The notes under the pieces were generated by a model. The model did not search any database. It had not been told where the DNA came from and was given only the letters and a program-made list of their open reading frames with translations. The translations under genes and the position numbers were made by a program. Shown piece by piece: positions 17,204 to 24,904 of a DNA stretch of 64,000 bases. The stretch is from Candidatus Sericytochromatia bacterium S15B-MN24 CBMW_12. GTDB lineage: Bacteria > Cyanobacteriota > Sericytochromatia > S15B-MN24 > UBA4093. The DNA lies in the NCBI GenBank assembly GCA_002083825.1, contig DAZV01000047.1:1-64000 (forward strand). The letters are read 5' to 3'. Within the stretch, counting starts at the first letter, position 1. The number at the start of each line of letters is the position of its first letter.

Positions 17204-18388
17204 TTACTGCCCGTCATTGGGTAGCGTGCTGATTTGGGCCGATGGGTAGTAATGCAGGAGGATCTGGGAGTAGGGGTAGCCCATTTCAGCCAGGCCTTTG
17301 GCTCCCCATTGGGACATGCCGAGGCCGTGTCCGTGTCCTCGGCCGGCGAAGGCGAAGTTGGTGGGTGCGGGAGCTGCTTGGGGGGTGCCGAGGACGTTCC
17401 AGAGGGTGGAGAAGAGGCCGATGGCGTGGCGGAATTGTTCTCCGGCCAGTTCGCGGTTGCCGCGGGTGCCGGTGACGCGGACCTTGGTGACTCTTCCCGA
17501 GTAGGCGCGTTCGAGGGGCTCGATCCGGATGACGTCTCCGACGTCATGGCCGTTTTTAGCCAGGGCGGACTGGATCTGGTCGGCGGAGAATGAGCGTTGC
17601 CAAGAGTAGCGGGGGGAGCGTTGATCGAAGTCGGGGACGGGTCGCAGGTAGGGTAGGCTTTCGCCCCAGACGGCATCCGCGCTTTCGGTGTAGCCGCCGG
17701 CGGAGGCGTGGAAGTAGGCTCGGATCACCTTGCCGTTGTAGGTGACGACCTGGCCTCGGGTGGCGTTCACGGCGCCGTTCGAGGGGGTGGTTTCGGCAGC
17801 GGCTCCCTTGTAGACCTGGCTGGCGACCGTTGGTTTGAGGTCGTAGCCGCGGCTGCCGAAGCGGCCACGGTTGGCCATGGCATAGGTGCGTGCGGCCACG
17901 GCCTGGGCTTTGAGGCTTTCGGCGGGCCAGTTCGAGGGCATCTCGGCGGGGACCACGCCGTAGAGATAGTCTTCGAGGGGGACTAGGTTGATTCCGACGA
18001 TTTGTCCTTCAGTCATGCGGATTTCGAGTTGGCCGCGGTACCAGTGATCGTCGATGAAGACCAAGGGGATGCCGTTGGATTCGGAGGGAACGATTCGGCA
18101 GGGGCTTGGCACGATGTGGGACTTGCCCTCGGCGTTGATGAGTTGGAGGGGCTCGGAGCTCGTGGCGCTCCAGGCCTCCATGGGCTTCATGTTGGCGACG
18201 CTTCGGCCCTGGGCATCGAGGATGCGTGCGGGAGTCGAGGAGGCGAAGCGCAGGGTGGGGACGCCATCGGCGATGCCGATTCGGAGGGAAACGGCATCGG
18301 CCGGGGCGACGGCGAGGGCGGCGAGTCCGGCCGCCAGCAGGCAAGCGTGCAGGCGAGCCTTGAGGATGAAGCTCGCTGCGGCTGGCAT
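17204..18388 (-). CDS. SpoIID/LytB-domain protein (putative peptidoglycan lytic transglycosylase)
   Basis: A signal peptide ends near DAVSL. The core SpoIID domain carries LEDYLYGVVPAEMPSNWPAESLKAQAVAARTYAM, where the Glu of PAEM is the catalytic acid in SpoIID. It also has FHASAGGYTESADAVWG and the C-terminal GRGHGHGLGMSQWGAKGLAEMGY, a glycan-binding signature. The family cuts glycan strands, mostly denuded ones, in the cell wall. Sporulation is not implied: the domain is widespread in non-spore-formers, including cyanobacteria. The length is 394 residues. It lies ten bases after lepB and 11 before the small membrane gene, in one operon. Confidence 0.92.
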   Translation of the reverse strand: MPAAASFILKARLHACLLAAGLAALAVAPADAVSLRIGIADGVPTLRFASSTPARILDAQGRSVANMKPMEAWSATSSEPLQLINAEGKSHIVPSPCRIVPSESNGIPLVFIDDHWYRGQLEIRMTEGQIVGINLVPLEDYLYGVVPAEMPSNWPAESLKAQAVAARTYAMANRGRFGSRGYDLKPTVASQVYKGAAAETTPSNGAVNATRGQVVTYNGKVIRAYFHASAGGYTESADAVWGESLPYLRPVPDFDQRSPRYSWQRSFSADQIQSALAKNGHDVGDVIRIEPLERAYSGRVTKVRVTGTRGNRELAGEQFRHAIGLFSTLWNVLGTPQAAPAPTNFAFAGRGHGHGLGMSQWGAKGLAEMGYPYSQILLHYYPSAQISTLPNDGQ

Positions 18389-18397
18389 GGGGCGGGA

Positions 18398-18958
18398 TTA
18401 CTCGGTGAGTCCGATGCGGACCGGGGGCCAGAAGCGGACGGCGGAGCGTCCGATGATGTTGGAGATGGGAAGGGCTCCCCAGACGTGGGAGTCGGCGGAG
18501 TTGTTGCGGTTGTCGCCCATGACGAAGACGTTGCCGGCGGCCAGGGTGAGGGGTTCCATCTCGTAGGTGGGGGGCTCCATGAGGTACTGCTCCGGCAGGG
18601 GTTGGTCGTTGATGAAGACCTTTCCTTCGCGCACGGCGACGGTCTCGCCGGGGAGGGCGACGACCCGCTTGATGAAGGCGTTGCCCCGTTCGAAGCCGCT
18701 GCGCGGGGGGGGATCGAAGACGACGATGTCGCCGCGCTCGGGAGCATGGAGGCGATAGGAGATCTTCTCGACGATCAGGCGATCGCCCACTTCCAGCGTG
18801 GGAAGCATGGATTCGGACGGGATGAAGCGCGCTTCGGCCACCGTGGCGCGAACGCCGAGTGCCAGCACGATGGCCACGACGAAGGTCTCGATGGTCTCGC
18901 GGGTCTTGGATTTGGGAGCCCGCTCGCGCTTGAACGCCTGGGCAAGTGATTTCAGCAT
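18398..18958 (-). CDS. lepB: Signal peptidase I
   Basis: Inner-membrane serine protease that removes signal peptides from exported proteins. One N-terminal membrane helix (about residues 24-44) is followed by the nucleophile Ser50 in PSESMLPTL and the general base Lys97 in FIKRVVALPGE. The S26 family box VMGDNRNNSADSHVWG is near the C-terminus. The length of 186 residues is typical of the cyanobacterial and Gram-positive type. AGGAGG lies nine bases before the ATG. It sits between the membrane protein gene and the SpoIID-like gene, about 50 bases after the former. Confidence 0.96.
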   Translation of the reverse strand: MLKSLAQAFKRERAPKSKTRETIETFVVAIVLALGVRATVAEARFIPSESMLPTLEVGDRLIVEKISYRLHAPERGDIVVFDPPPRSGFERGNAFIKRVVALPGETVAVREGKVFINDQPLPEQYLMEPPTYEMEPLTLAAGNVFVMGDNRNNSADSHVWGALPISNIIGRSAVRFWPPVRIGLTE

Positions 18959-19006
18959 CCGGATTCTCCTCCTTGGATGTCCGATTCTAACACGGTTGCG
19001 GCGGGC

Positions 19007-19783
19007 TTAAAACACGGAACCAAGCATTCCCAGCGTTCCGAGCCCCAGCAGGGTGCTCGCCGTCGCGAAAAGCAGTAGCCAGGGCCGGAGTCCCACCGCG
19101 TAACCCTGGCGGCGGCAACGCCAGGCGTAAAGCCCGCAGAAAAGCACCGCCAGGCCCCACGGGATTGACGAGGGCCAGTTCAGCTGGCCCGATGCGACCC
19201 CCGCCACGGCTGCGATCGCCGTGAAGACCCCGAACGGCAGTCCCCATGCGACCAGCCGGTAGATGACCTCGGCGATGGTCTCCGCGTTGATCGCAAAGTA
19301 CCTTCCGGTCTTTCGTGCCGTCATGGCCCCGGTTTGACGATAGGCGAACGCCAAGATCAGGTTGCTGGCCGCGAAGGCGAGCATCCCCCCTGCGAGCAGC
19401 CCCCCGGTCATGGCGAGTTCCGGCCAGTGACCCAGTTCCGCCAGCATGATCGCCTTGTCGCGCGGCATGTAAAATAGGGCCGGCAGTGTCGCGACGCCGG
19501 CGGCGAGCCCCAGGATGCGAGTTCCGAGTTCGGTCTCGAACCACCAGTAAAGTAGTAGCACCGGGGCGCTGAAGAGCGCCCAGGCCTCGATTCGGCCACC
19601 TGAAGTCGGTCCTAGGAACAGTGCTGGGGCCGCTCCGAGGGTGGCGATGCCCAGGGCGATCGCCGCCAGCCGATCATGCGCATGCCCCGGTCGGATCAGC
19701 TTGGCGGTGAGAATGATGACGGCGGCCAGGCTTCCCACCGAGGCCAGGTCGCGCAGGAACCCCGCCCAGTCTCCCCAGGTCAT
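19007..19783 (-). CDS. Multi-pass membrane protein, possibly CcsA/HemX-like
   Basis: About eight hydrophobic helices span 258 residues from the ATG at 19783, which overlaps the stop of the cyclase gene as ATGA; an ATG ten codons earlier is less likely. The segment AETIAEVIYRLVAWGLPFGVFTAIAAVAG resembles the helix region of CcsA and HemX family cytochrome-assembly proteins. The tryptophan-rich WWD haem motif of true CcsA is not visible, so I do not assign haem handling. The tight coupling suggests a role shared with the cyclase. Confidence 0.55.
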   Translation of the reverse strand: MTWGDWAGFLRDLASVGSLAAVIILTAKLIRPGHAHDRLAAIALGIATLGAAPALFLGPTSGGRIEAWALFSAPVLLLYWWFETELGTRILGLAAGVATLPALFYMPRDKAIMLAELGHWPELAMTGGLLAGGMLAFAASNLILAFAYRQTGAMTARKTGRYFAINAETIAEVIYRLVAWGLPFGVFTAIAAVAGVASGQLNWPSSIPWGLAVLFCGLYAWRCRRQGYAVGLRPWLLLFATASTLLGLGTLGMLGSVF

Positions 19784-20418
19784 GCGTCCCTCCAGCCCAA
19801 GAGGGCATAGCAATCAAGCGCCTCCCGCCGGCCTTTGAGCATGACCGATCCCAGCGCCCGAACGTCTGCCCAGGGCTGGATTTGCTGGTAGGTCGCTTCG
19901 GAGAGCAGGATGTCGGTGTGGAACTCCTTGTTGAGCGCCTCCAGGCGGCTGGCGGTGTTCACCACGTCTCCTATCACGGTCCACTGCCGAAAACGCGGAC
20001 AGCCGATCTCCCCGACGATAGCCGATCCGGACGACAAGCCGATTCGGACCTTCACCGGGCGTTTTCCCTCGGCCAGCCATTCATGTTGGAGCCGCTCCAT
20101 GCGTGACAGCATGGCAAGGGCTGCCTTGGCGGCGTTTCGGGCATCCTCGCCAGGATCGGTCCCGTCCCAGACGACCAGCATGGCGTCGCCCATGTAGGAG
20201 TCGATCCGCCCGCCGTGAGAGGCAAGGGGCTCGGCCATGGCCGTGAAGTAGCGGTTGAGGAAGCTCAGCACTTCCCGGGGAGGGATCTGCTCGGTCATGG
20301 CCGTGAAGCCCTCGAGATCCGAAAACAGGACGGTGACCTCGCGGGTTTCGCCCGCAAAGGTCGGGGGCTCTGAGGAGCGGGAGTCGAAGGGCCGTCGAGG
20401 TTGGGGCATGGTAACCAT
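19780..20418 (-). CDS. Class III adenylate/guanylate cyclase
   Basis: A single soluble class III cyclase domain fills the protein. Metal-binding Asp residues lie in LFSDLEGFT and YMGDAMLV. The transition-state Asn and Arg lie in GDVVNTASRLE. The position that usually holds the adenine-selecting Lys, three residues before the GD of YMGD, is Ser, so substrate choice (ATP or GTP) is unclear. There is no sensor domain. A consensus TATAAT (20417-20422) ends seven bases before the second ATG at 20409, so the mRNA may be leaderless. A Crp-family regulator that could bind the product is encoded at 34611. First gene of the operon ending in queA. Confidence 0.9.
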   Translation of the reverse strand: MVTMPQPRRPFDSRSSEPPTFAGETREVTVLFSDLEGFTAMTEQIPPREVLSFLNRYFTAMAEPLASHGGRIDSYMGDAMLVVWDGTDPGEDARNAAKAALAMLSRMERLQHEWLAEGKRPVKVRIGLSSGSAIVGEIGCPRFRQWTVIGDVVNTASRLEALNKEFHTDILLSEATYQQIQPWADVRALGSVMLKGRREALDCYALLGWRDA

Positions 20419-20428
20419 TATAAGCGAA

Positions 20429-20452
20429 CGGCGGGGGCAAAGGCCCCCGCCG
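20429..20452 (-). terminator. Hairpin terminator after the outer-membrane protein gene
   Basis: A perfect 10-bp stem (CGGCGGGGGC at 20429-20438 with its complement at 20443-20452) and a 4-nt loop lie 15 bases after the stop of the 20468-22021 gene. On the minus strand it is followed by the modestly T-rich TTCGCTTATAATG, part of which is also the -10 box for the cyclase gene. Confidence 0.65.
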
Positions 20453-20467
20453 TATCGGATTGTGAGC

Positions 20468-22021
20468 CTAGAAGCCGAGGGACCAGGAGGCCGCGACGTT
20501 GGCGCCACGACCTGCGGTATCGACGGCGGCGGCAAGATCCACCCGGGTGAGCCAGAGGTTGAGCCCGACGCCCCCCCCGATGAAGCTGTAGCGCCCGCCG
20601 AAGCGCCCGCCCGCTCGAAGCATCAAGAGGTTGAAGAGACTCTCCTCGGCACCCACCTGGAGGCTGGGGCCGTAGCCGTCGAAGCTCTGCTGAACGTCGG
20701 CGGCGACCATCAGGCCGGGGATGGGAGTGGTGTAGGCTGCCCCCACCTGCAGGCCCATGGGCTCGGTGTCGGCGAAGTTGATGGTCTCGGTGGAGCCCTT
20801 CTGGGTCAGCTGGAAGCTCGAACCGTTGTAGCCGCCCGTGTAGCTCGACTTGGTGCCGGGCCAGAGGACGACGGCGTTGGTGACGGCGCCGCCCACGGTG
20901 AGGGCGTCGTTGACGGCCAACGAGAGGCCGAGGTCGAGGCCGGTTCCCATGGCGCCCGCCGCGTAGGACGTGTACTCGGTGGTGATGAGGGTGGGATCCT
21001 TCATGTCGACCGAGAACTGATCGGCGGCTGATGAAAGTGCCGAGGCGTTGTTGATGGGGTCCGCCGCGAACTCGTCGAGGGCCTTGTTCATGTTGGCGAG
21101 GGGGGCGGCGATCTTCATCTTGGTGGTCATCTCGACCCGGCCGGGAACTCCGAGCGGAACGGGCTGGTTGTTCGCGGTCTGGAAGGTGCTTCCGGGCAGC
21201 CCCATGGCACCCAAGCCGTTGAAGAGCTTTACCGTGGCGCCGGCCGTCAGCTTGCCGGGAAGCCCGAAGTTGCCGATCTGCTGGGCGTAGGTGACGCCGG
21301 TGGTCACATAGGCCTGCTCGTTGAGGGTGATGGTGACGTTGCGTTCGCCGGTATCGCCAGCCTTGCTGGGATCCGTCAGCAGGGGGCCGAAGCCCTCGGC
21401 GCTGTTGATATGGCCCTTGATGTTGGTTACGGCCGTCACGGCCGCATTGAAGTCGGGCGAGTTGGAGCTGAGGTTGGCGTTGAGCTGCTGAAGCTCCGTG
21501 GCGATGGTCCGGTCGGTCGCGTCGAAATTGCGCAGGACCGTGAAGATCTCCGGGGCCGAGACGACGGCCTCGACGCCGGCGCGCGCGTAGGATCGAATGC
21601 CGAGGTTGCCGATCTTGAGGCCGATGATGCCCACCTGGGTGCCGGCGAAGAGGCGAAGGCCGTCGTCGGGAAGGATGTTGGGGAAGTCGACCGCGGCAGG
21701 CGCGTCACCGCCGTTGGCGGAAGCCTGGTAAGCCGAGATGTACTGGCCGTAGTCGAGCAGGCCCTGGATCTCGCCGGTGCCGACGGCGTTGTTGCCGACG
21801 TTGAGGCCGACGTTGGGCCCGAGGAAGAAGAAGCCGCGCTGGCGCGAGAGCAGGGCGGGATTGCCGAGGGGGGAGTTGATGTCCTGATTTCCCCACGCGG
21901 AGAAGGAGCCGCCGAGCGAAAGAGAGCGGGCGTCATACGACATGCTCGTGACGTTGGCCTGAGCCGGCAGGGCGGCGAGGGGGAAGCTGAGGGCGAGCCC
22001 GAGGGCAAGAAAGCGTTTCAT
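20468..22021 (-). CDS. Outer-membrane beta-barrel protein (FadL/PorV/TraF-like)
   Basis: The signal peptide ends LPAQAN. The N-terminal SMSYDARSLSLGGSFSAWGN...NPALLSRQRG is the pattern of PorV/TraF-type and FadL-like barrels, which begin with a GG-F-A-NPA signature. Alternating short strands follow, and the chain ends ASWSLGF, with the terminal Phe typical of barrel assembly signals. The length is 517 residues. AGGAG precedes the ATG. It is transcribed after the 22049-22867 lipoprotein gene, 27 bases apart, so both may belong to one envelope complex. Transport substrate unknown. Confidence 0.7.
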   Translation of the reverse strand: MKRFLALGLALSFPLAALPAQANVTSMSYDARSLSLGGSFSAWGNQDINSPLGNPALLSRQRGFFFLGPNVGLNVGNNAVGTGEIQGLLDYGQYISAYQASANGGDAPAAVDFPNILPDDGLRLFAGTQVGIIGLKIGNLGIRSYARAGVEAVVSAPEIFTVLRNFDATDRTIATELQQLNANLSSNSPDFNAAVTAVTNIKGHINSAEGFGPLLTDPSKAGDTGERNVTITLNEQAYVTTGVTYAQQIGNFGLPGKLTAGATVKLFNGLGAMGLPGSTFQTANNQPVPLGVPGRVEMTTKMKIAAPLANMNKALDEFAADPINNASALSSAADQFSVDMKDPTLITTEYTSYAAGAMGTGLDLGLSLAVNDALTVGGAVTNAVVLWPGTKSSYTGGYNGSSFQLTQKGSTETINFADTEPMGLQVGAAYTTPIPGLMVAADVQQSFDGYGPSLQVGAEESLFNLLMLRAGGRFGGRYSFIGGGVGLNLWLTRVDLAAAVDTAGRGANVAASWSLGF

Positions 22022-22048
22022 GAAATTCGTTTCTCCTCTTTCTCGGGC

Positions 22049-22867
22049 TTACTGAACGCCGAAGGTGGCGACGGTGGTGGGGCTGCTGATGGCGAAGGCG
22101 GTCTTGGCGTCGTCGTGATCGATGGCGACGACCGTCCAGATGTAGCGACCCGAAACCAGGTCCTTGTTTTCCGCCTTGAAGAAGCCGCCCGGCATCTCGG
22201 ACAGGGTCTTGCTCAGCAGCTCGTCCTTGACGATGGCGTCGAGGTCCGAGGGGGTGCCGTATGTGACGCCCGCAGAGTGGGAGGCGGCGTTGAGGAAGGA
22301 GACGTAGTAGGGTTCGCCGGACATGCCACCGCCGCCGAAGCCCGCGGTGTAGTCCCCGAGGCGGGTGACGGTCACGATAAAGCCCTTGGGGGTCTCGAAG
22401 TTCTTGGTCCAGCTGAGCTGAGGCTTCGAACCCGCGGCGACGTCGTCGGAGGGCAGGGGGCCGTTGGGCGTCAGGGCGCTGAACGTGGTGTCGGGCAGGC
22501 TGCGGGTCCGGATGCTCTGGGTGGCCGTCGAATTCCCGAAGGTCAGCTCGTAGGTGTAGAGGGTGTCGGGGGCGATGTCGTTGCCGACCGGATCTCCGTC
22601 CTTGTCCGTGTAGGCGCTGCCCGAGAGGTCGCTCTTGAGAATGTTGCCATCGCGCTTCAGGGTGCCGGCGCCCGATTGGTTCAGCATGATCCAGCCGAGG
22701 AAGTTCGTGACCGTGACGTTGCCGTCTCCAGGGTTGCTCGCCGTGAGCGAGCGGGTGAGCAAGGTTCCCTTGGAAAGGGTATCGCTGAGGTTGCCGAATT
22801 CGCGACTGGCGATGCAGCCGGTGAGGAGGCTGAGTCCAACAGCCAGGGCGAAGGTCTTTTTGAGCAC
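22049..22867 (-). CDS. Putative lipoprotein with a fibronectin-III-like fold
   Basis: The GTG at 22867 has AAGGAG seven bases upstream and opens a lipoprotein signal VLKKTFALAVGLSLLTGC, whose lipobox is LLTGC. The mature 255 residues are rich in beta structure (TYELTFGN, KPQLSWTKNFETPKGFIVTVTRLGD, SGRYIWTVVAID), as in FnIII-like domains. No enzyme motif is seen. A similar lipoprotein is encoded at 33692-34420. It precedes the outer-membrane protein gene. On the minus strand a TACAAT at 22941-22946 may be its -10 box. Confidence 0.65.
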   Translation of the reverse strand: MLKKTFALAVGLSLLTGCIASREFGNLSDTLSKGTLLTRSLTASNPGDGNVTVTNFLGWIMLNQSGAGTLKRDGNILKSDLSGSAYTDKDGDPVGNDIAPDTLYTYELTFGNSTATQSIRTRSLPDTTFSALTPNGPLPSDDVAAGSKPQLSWTKNFETPKGFIVTVTRLGDYTAGFGGGGMSGEPYYVSFLNAASHSAGVTYGTPSDLDAIVKDELLSKTLSEMPGGFFKAENKDLVSGRYIWTVVAIDHDDAKTAFAISSPTTVATFGVQ

Positions 22868-23068
22868 AGGTAAGCTCCTTGTGAACTTGGTCGTGACGGA
22901 CATCTGGCTCTGAACGCGCGCATGGCAGCCAGGCAAGTTGATTGTACCCCGTTGCTCCGGAAATGATTACCGGCAAGGGCAAGGGGAGGTGCGGGAATTT
23001 CCCCTGGCAGCATGTCGCCAAATTTGTTAGGATTCAGGGGGTGGTAAAGGCCACCAGGGAGATGAAGC

Positions 23069-23422
23069 GTGGACGCACCGGGTGGTGGTGAATCGAAGCG
23101 CGACTCCACGCGCTTCGCGCATCCATCGGAGCGGGAGTTCGCGAAACTTCTCGATTTCTACCAGATCGCCTGGGAATACGAGCCTCAAAGCTTTCCCTTG
23201 CGCTGGGCCGAAGACGGGAGAATCGTCGAGCAGTTCACTCCGGATTTCTTTCTCCCGGCCGAAGGGGTTTTTATCGAGTTGACGGCCATGCGCCAGCGCC
23301 TGGTCACCCGCAAGAACCGGAAGATCCGGCGGATGCGGCAGCTCTACCCCAACGTCCGGGTCAAGCTGCTTTGCCACCGCGATCTCGTGCAGATGACGGC
23401 GAAATACCACTTCGAGTGGTAG
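23069..23422 (+). CDS. Small PD-(D/E)XK-like protein
   Basis: 117 residues from GTG 23069, with GGGAG seven bases upstream. The order of motifs fits a restriction-endonuclease fold: a helix with SEREFAKLLDFYQIAWEYEP, then FTPDFFLP, then FIELTAMRQ and a basic helix TRKNRKIRRM. The third motif reads E-L-T rather than E-x-K, so the catalytic Lys is missing or displaced, and activity is uncertain. It lies 57 bases before hpt and is probably cotranscribed with it. Confidence 0.6.
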   Translation: MDAPGGGESKRDSTRFAHPSEREFAKLLDFYQIAWEYEPQSFPLRWAEDGRIVEQFTPDFFLPAEGVFIELTAMRQRLVTRKNRKIRRMRQLYPNVRVKLLCHRDLVQMTAKYHFEW

Positions 23423-23479
23423 CGCGCCAGCCTTGGAGTAATGATGCCCGCCACAGAATCCACGCTGAAGGAGCCTCCC

Positions 23480-24040
23480 GTGAGCTTTCCCTATCCTCGC
23501 CTCGTCGACGCCATCGAATCCGTTTTGTTTTCCGAGGAGCAGATCCAGGATCGCATTCGGGAGCTCGGTGAGCAGATTGCCCGGGACTACGCCGGCAAGG
23601 ACGTGGTCCTGATCGGGGTTCTCAAGGGTGTGGCTCTCTTCTTCGGCGACATGATGCGCGCGATCGACCTACCGCTCGAGATCGACTTCATGGCCGTCTC
23701 CTCCTACGGCGCCTCCACTCGCAGTTCCGGCGTGGTGAGGATCCTCAAGGACCTCGACGAGACCATCACCGGTCGGCACGTGCTGATCCTCGAGGACATC
23801 ATCGACACCGGGCTTACGCTTTCGTACCTGGTGCGTACGCTCATGGAGCGCCGTCCGGCATCCCTGGAGATCTGCACCATGCTCGACAAGCCCGCACGTC
23901 GCCTGGTGGAGGTTCCGGTCAAGTACGTCGGCTTCACCATCCCGGATCAGTTCGTGGTGGGCTTCGGGCTGGATTACGACCAGAAGTTCCGCAACCTTCC
24001 TTTCGTCGGCATCCTCAAGCCGGAAGTCTACAGCAAGTAG
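23480..24040 (+). CDS. hpt: Hypoxanthine phosphoribosyltransferase
   Basis: Salvages hypoxanthine and guanine to IMP and GMP with PRPP. The PRPP-binding motif is VLILEDIIDTGLTLSYL. VLIGVLKGVALFFGDM and IDFMAVSSYG match the N-terminal loops, and PDQFVVGFGLDYDQKFRNLPFVGIL is the family C-terminus. The GTG at 23480 has AAGGAG six bases upstream and fits the family start; an ATG at 23441 would add 13 residues. The length from GTG is 186 residues. The 3' end, including the stop, is duplicated downstream. Confidence 0.95.
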   Translation: MSFPYPRLVDAIESVLFSEEQIQDRIRELGEQIARDYAGKDVVLIGVLKGVALFFGDMMRAIDLPLEIDFMAVSSYGASTRSSGVVRILKDLDETITGRHVLILEDIIDTGLTLSYLVRTLMERRPASLEICTMLDKPARRLVEVPVKYVGFTIPDQFVVGFGLDYDQKFRNLPFVGILKPEVYSK

Positions 24041-24184
24041 GAATCTCAGCATTCCGGCATTCGGACGCCTGGGCCGCGGGCGCTTCGTCGGCATCCTCAA
24101 GCCGGAAGTCTACAGCAAGTAACGAGCTCAGCGTTCCGGCATTCGGACGCCTGGGCCGCGGGCGCTTCGTCGGCATCCTCAAGC
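24002..24184. repeat. 82-bp tandem duplication of the hpt 3' end
   Basis: A unit beginning TTCGTCGGCATCCTCAAG starts at 24002 (inside hpt), 24084 and 24166, exactly 82 bases apart. The second copy is nearly complete and repeats the last 12 codons plus stop; the third is cut after about 19 bases. Each unit ends with GGCCGCGGGCGCT, a variant of the gene-end word, and a further variant AGCCGCGGGCGT lies at 24207-24218. Confidence 0.9.
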
Positions 24185-24253
24185 TGAGTCAGATGCGCTT
24201 CGCGTGAGCCGCGGGCGTCGATCGTTGGCGGGGACTCCCCGGTTAACGATCTG

Positions 24254-24262
24254 TGATATACT
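24254..24262 (+). promoter_or_regulatory. Extended -10 promoter of the rimP-nusA operon
   Basis: TGATATACT fits the extended -10 consensus TG-N-TATAAT. No convincing -35 box is spaced correctly, as is common with extended -10 promoters. Transcription would start near 24269, giving a leader of about 160 bases. Confidence 0.5.
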
Positions 24263-24336
24263 GGCTAATGGAAGCTGCCCAATGGGGGTGGTTGAAGCCG
24301 ACATTTCGGCTTTCCGCCCAAATCGAGAGGTTTCGG

Positions 24337-24367
24337 GAGAGTGGGTGTGGCACCCGCTCTCTCTTTT
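24337..24367 (+). terminator. Attenuator-like hairpin in the rimP leader
   Basis: An 11-bp stem (GAGAGTGGGTG at 24337-24347 with CACCCGCTCTC at 24351-24361, one G-T pair) has a 3-nt loop and is followed by TCTTTT. It sits between the promoter and rimP, so it should stop transcription before the operon unless bypassed. An earlier hairpin (AAGCCGA/TCGGCTT, 24295-24312) may take part. NusA, encoded in the operon, is a natural candidate to control it. Confidence 0.7.
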
Positions 24368-24431
24368 CTAGGGGGTCCTGCCGAGTTTATCGGGGGCAGT
24401 GGGGCCGTCTAGCGCTGAATGAGGAGATAGA

Positions 24432-24890
24432 ATGGCCAAGATCGCCGACGAGGTCGCCGGCATGGCAAAGCCTCTGGCCCAGGATCTGGGCCTCGACGTC
24501 TGGGACGTGGAATACGTCAAAGAGGGCGGGCAGATGATCCTGCGGGTCTACATCGACCGAGAGGATCGCCCGATCACCCACGAGGACTGCGAGGCATTGA
24601 GCCGTCGGCTGGATGAGGATCTCGACAAACGGGATCTCATCGCCGGGGTTTACTGCTTGGAAGTCTCTTCGCCCGGCGCGGAGCGCCCATTACGATCGGA
24701 GCGGGACTTCGAGAGGTTTCGGGGTCATCAGGTGCTGGTGAAGACCTTTGCACCGGTCGAAGGCAAGAAGAGCTGGCAGGGTGAGCTTCTGGGGGCGACG
24801 GATCTCGAGATTCGCATTCTGGGTCCAAAGGGTGAGATGACGTTTTCGCGGGATCAGGTATCGCTGATCCGTCTGACGATCGAAATATAA
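24432..24890 (+). CDS. rimP: Ribosome maturation factor RimP
   Basis: Assists assembly of the 30S subunit. The 152-residue protein has the N-terminal alpha/beta domain with VWDVEYVKEGGQMILRVYID, then SPGAERPL at the domain junction, and an SH3-like C-terminal barrel. GAGGAG lies five bases before the ATG. It opens the conserved rimP-nusA-rnpM-infB-rbfA-nrnA-truB operon. Confidence 0.95.
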   Translation: MAKIADEVAGMAKPLAQDLGLDVWDVEYVKEGGQMILRVYIDREDRPITHEDCEALSRRLDEDLDKRDLIAGVYCLEVSSPGAERPLRSERDFERFRGHQVLVKTFAPVEGKKSWQGELLGATDLEIRILGPKGEMTFSRDQVSLIRLTIEI

Positions 24891-24904
24891 CGGGGGGTTG
24901 TGAC

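Noticed and set aside
19007..19783. True CcsA cytochrome c assembly protein
   Set aside because: The tryptophan-rich haem motif is missing, so only a loose resemblance in membrane helices remains.
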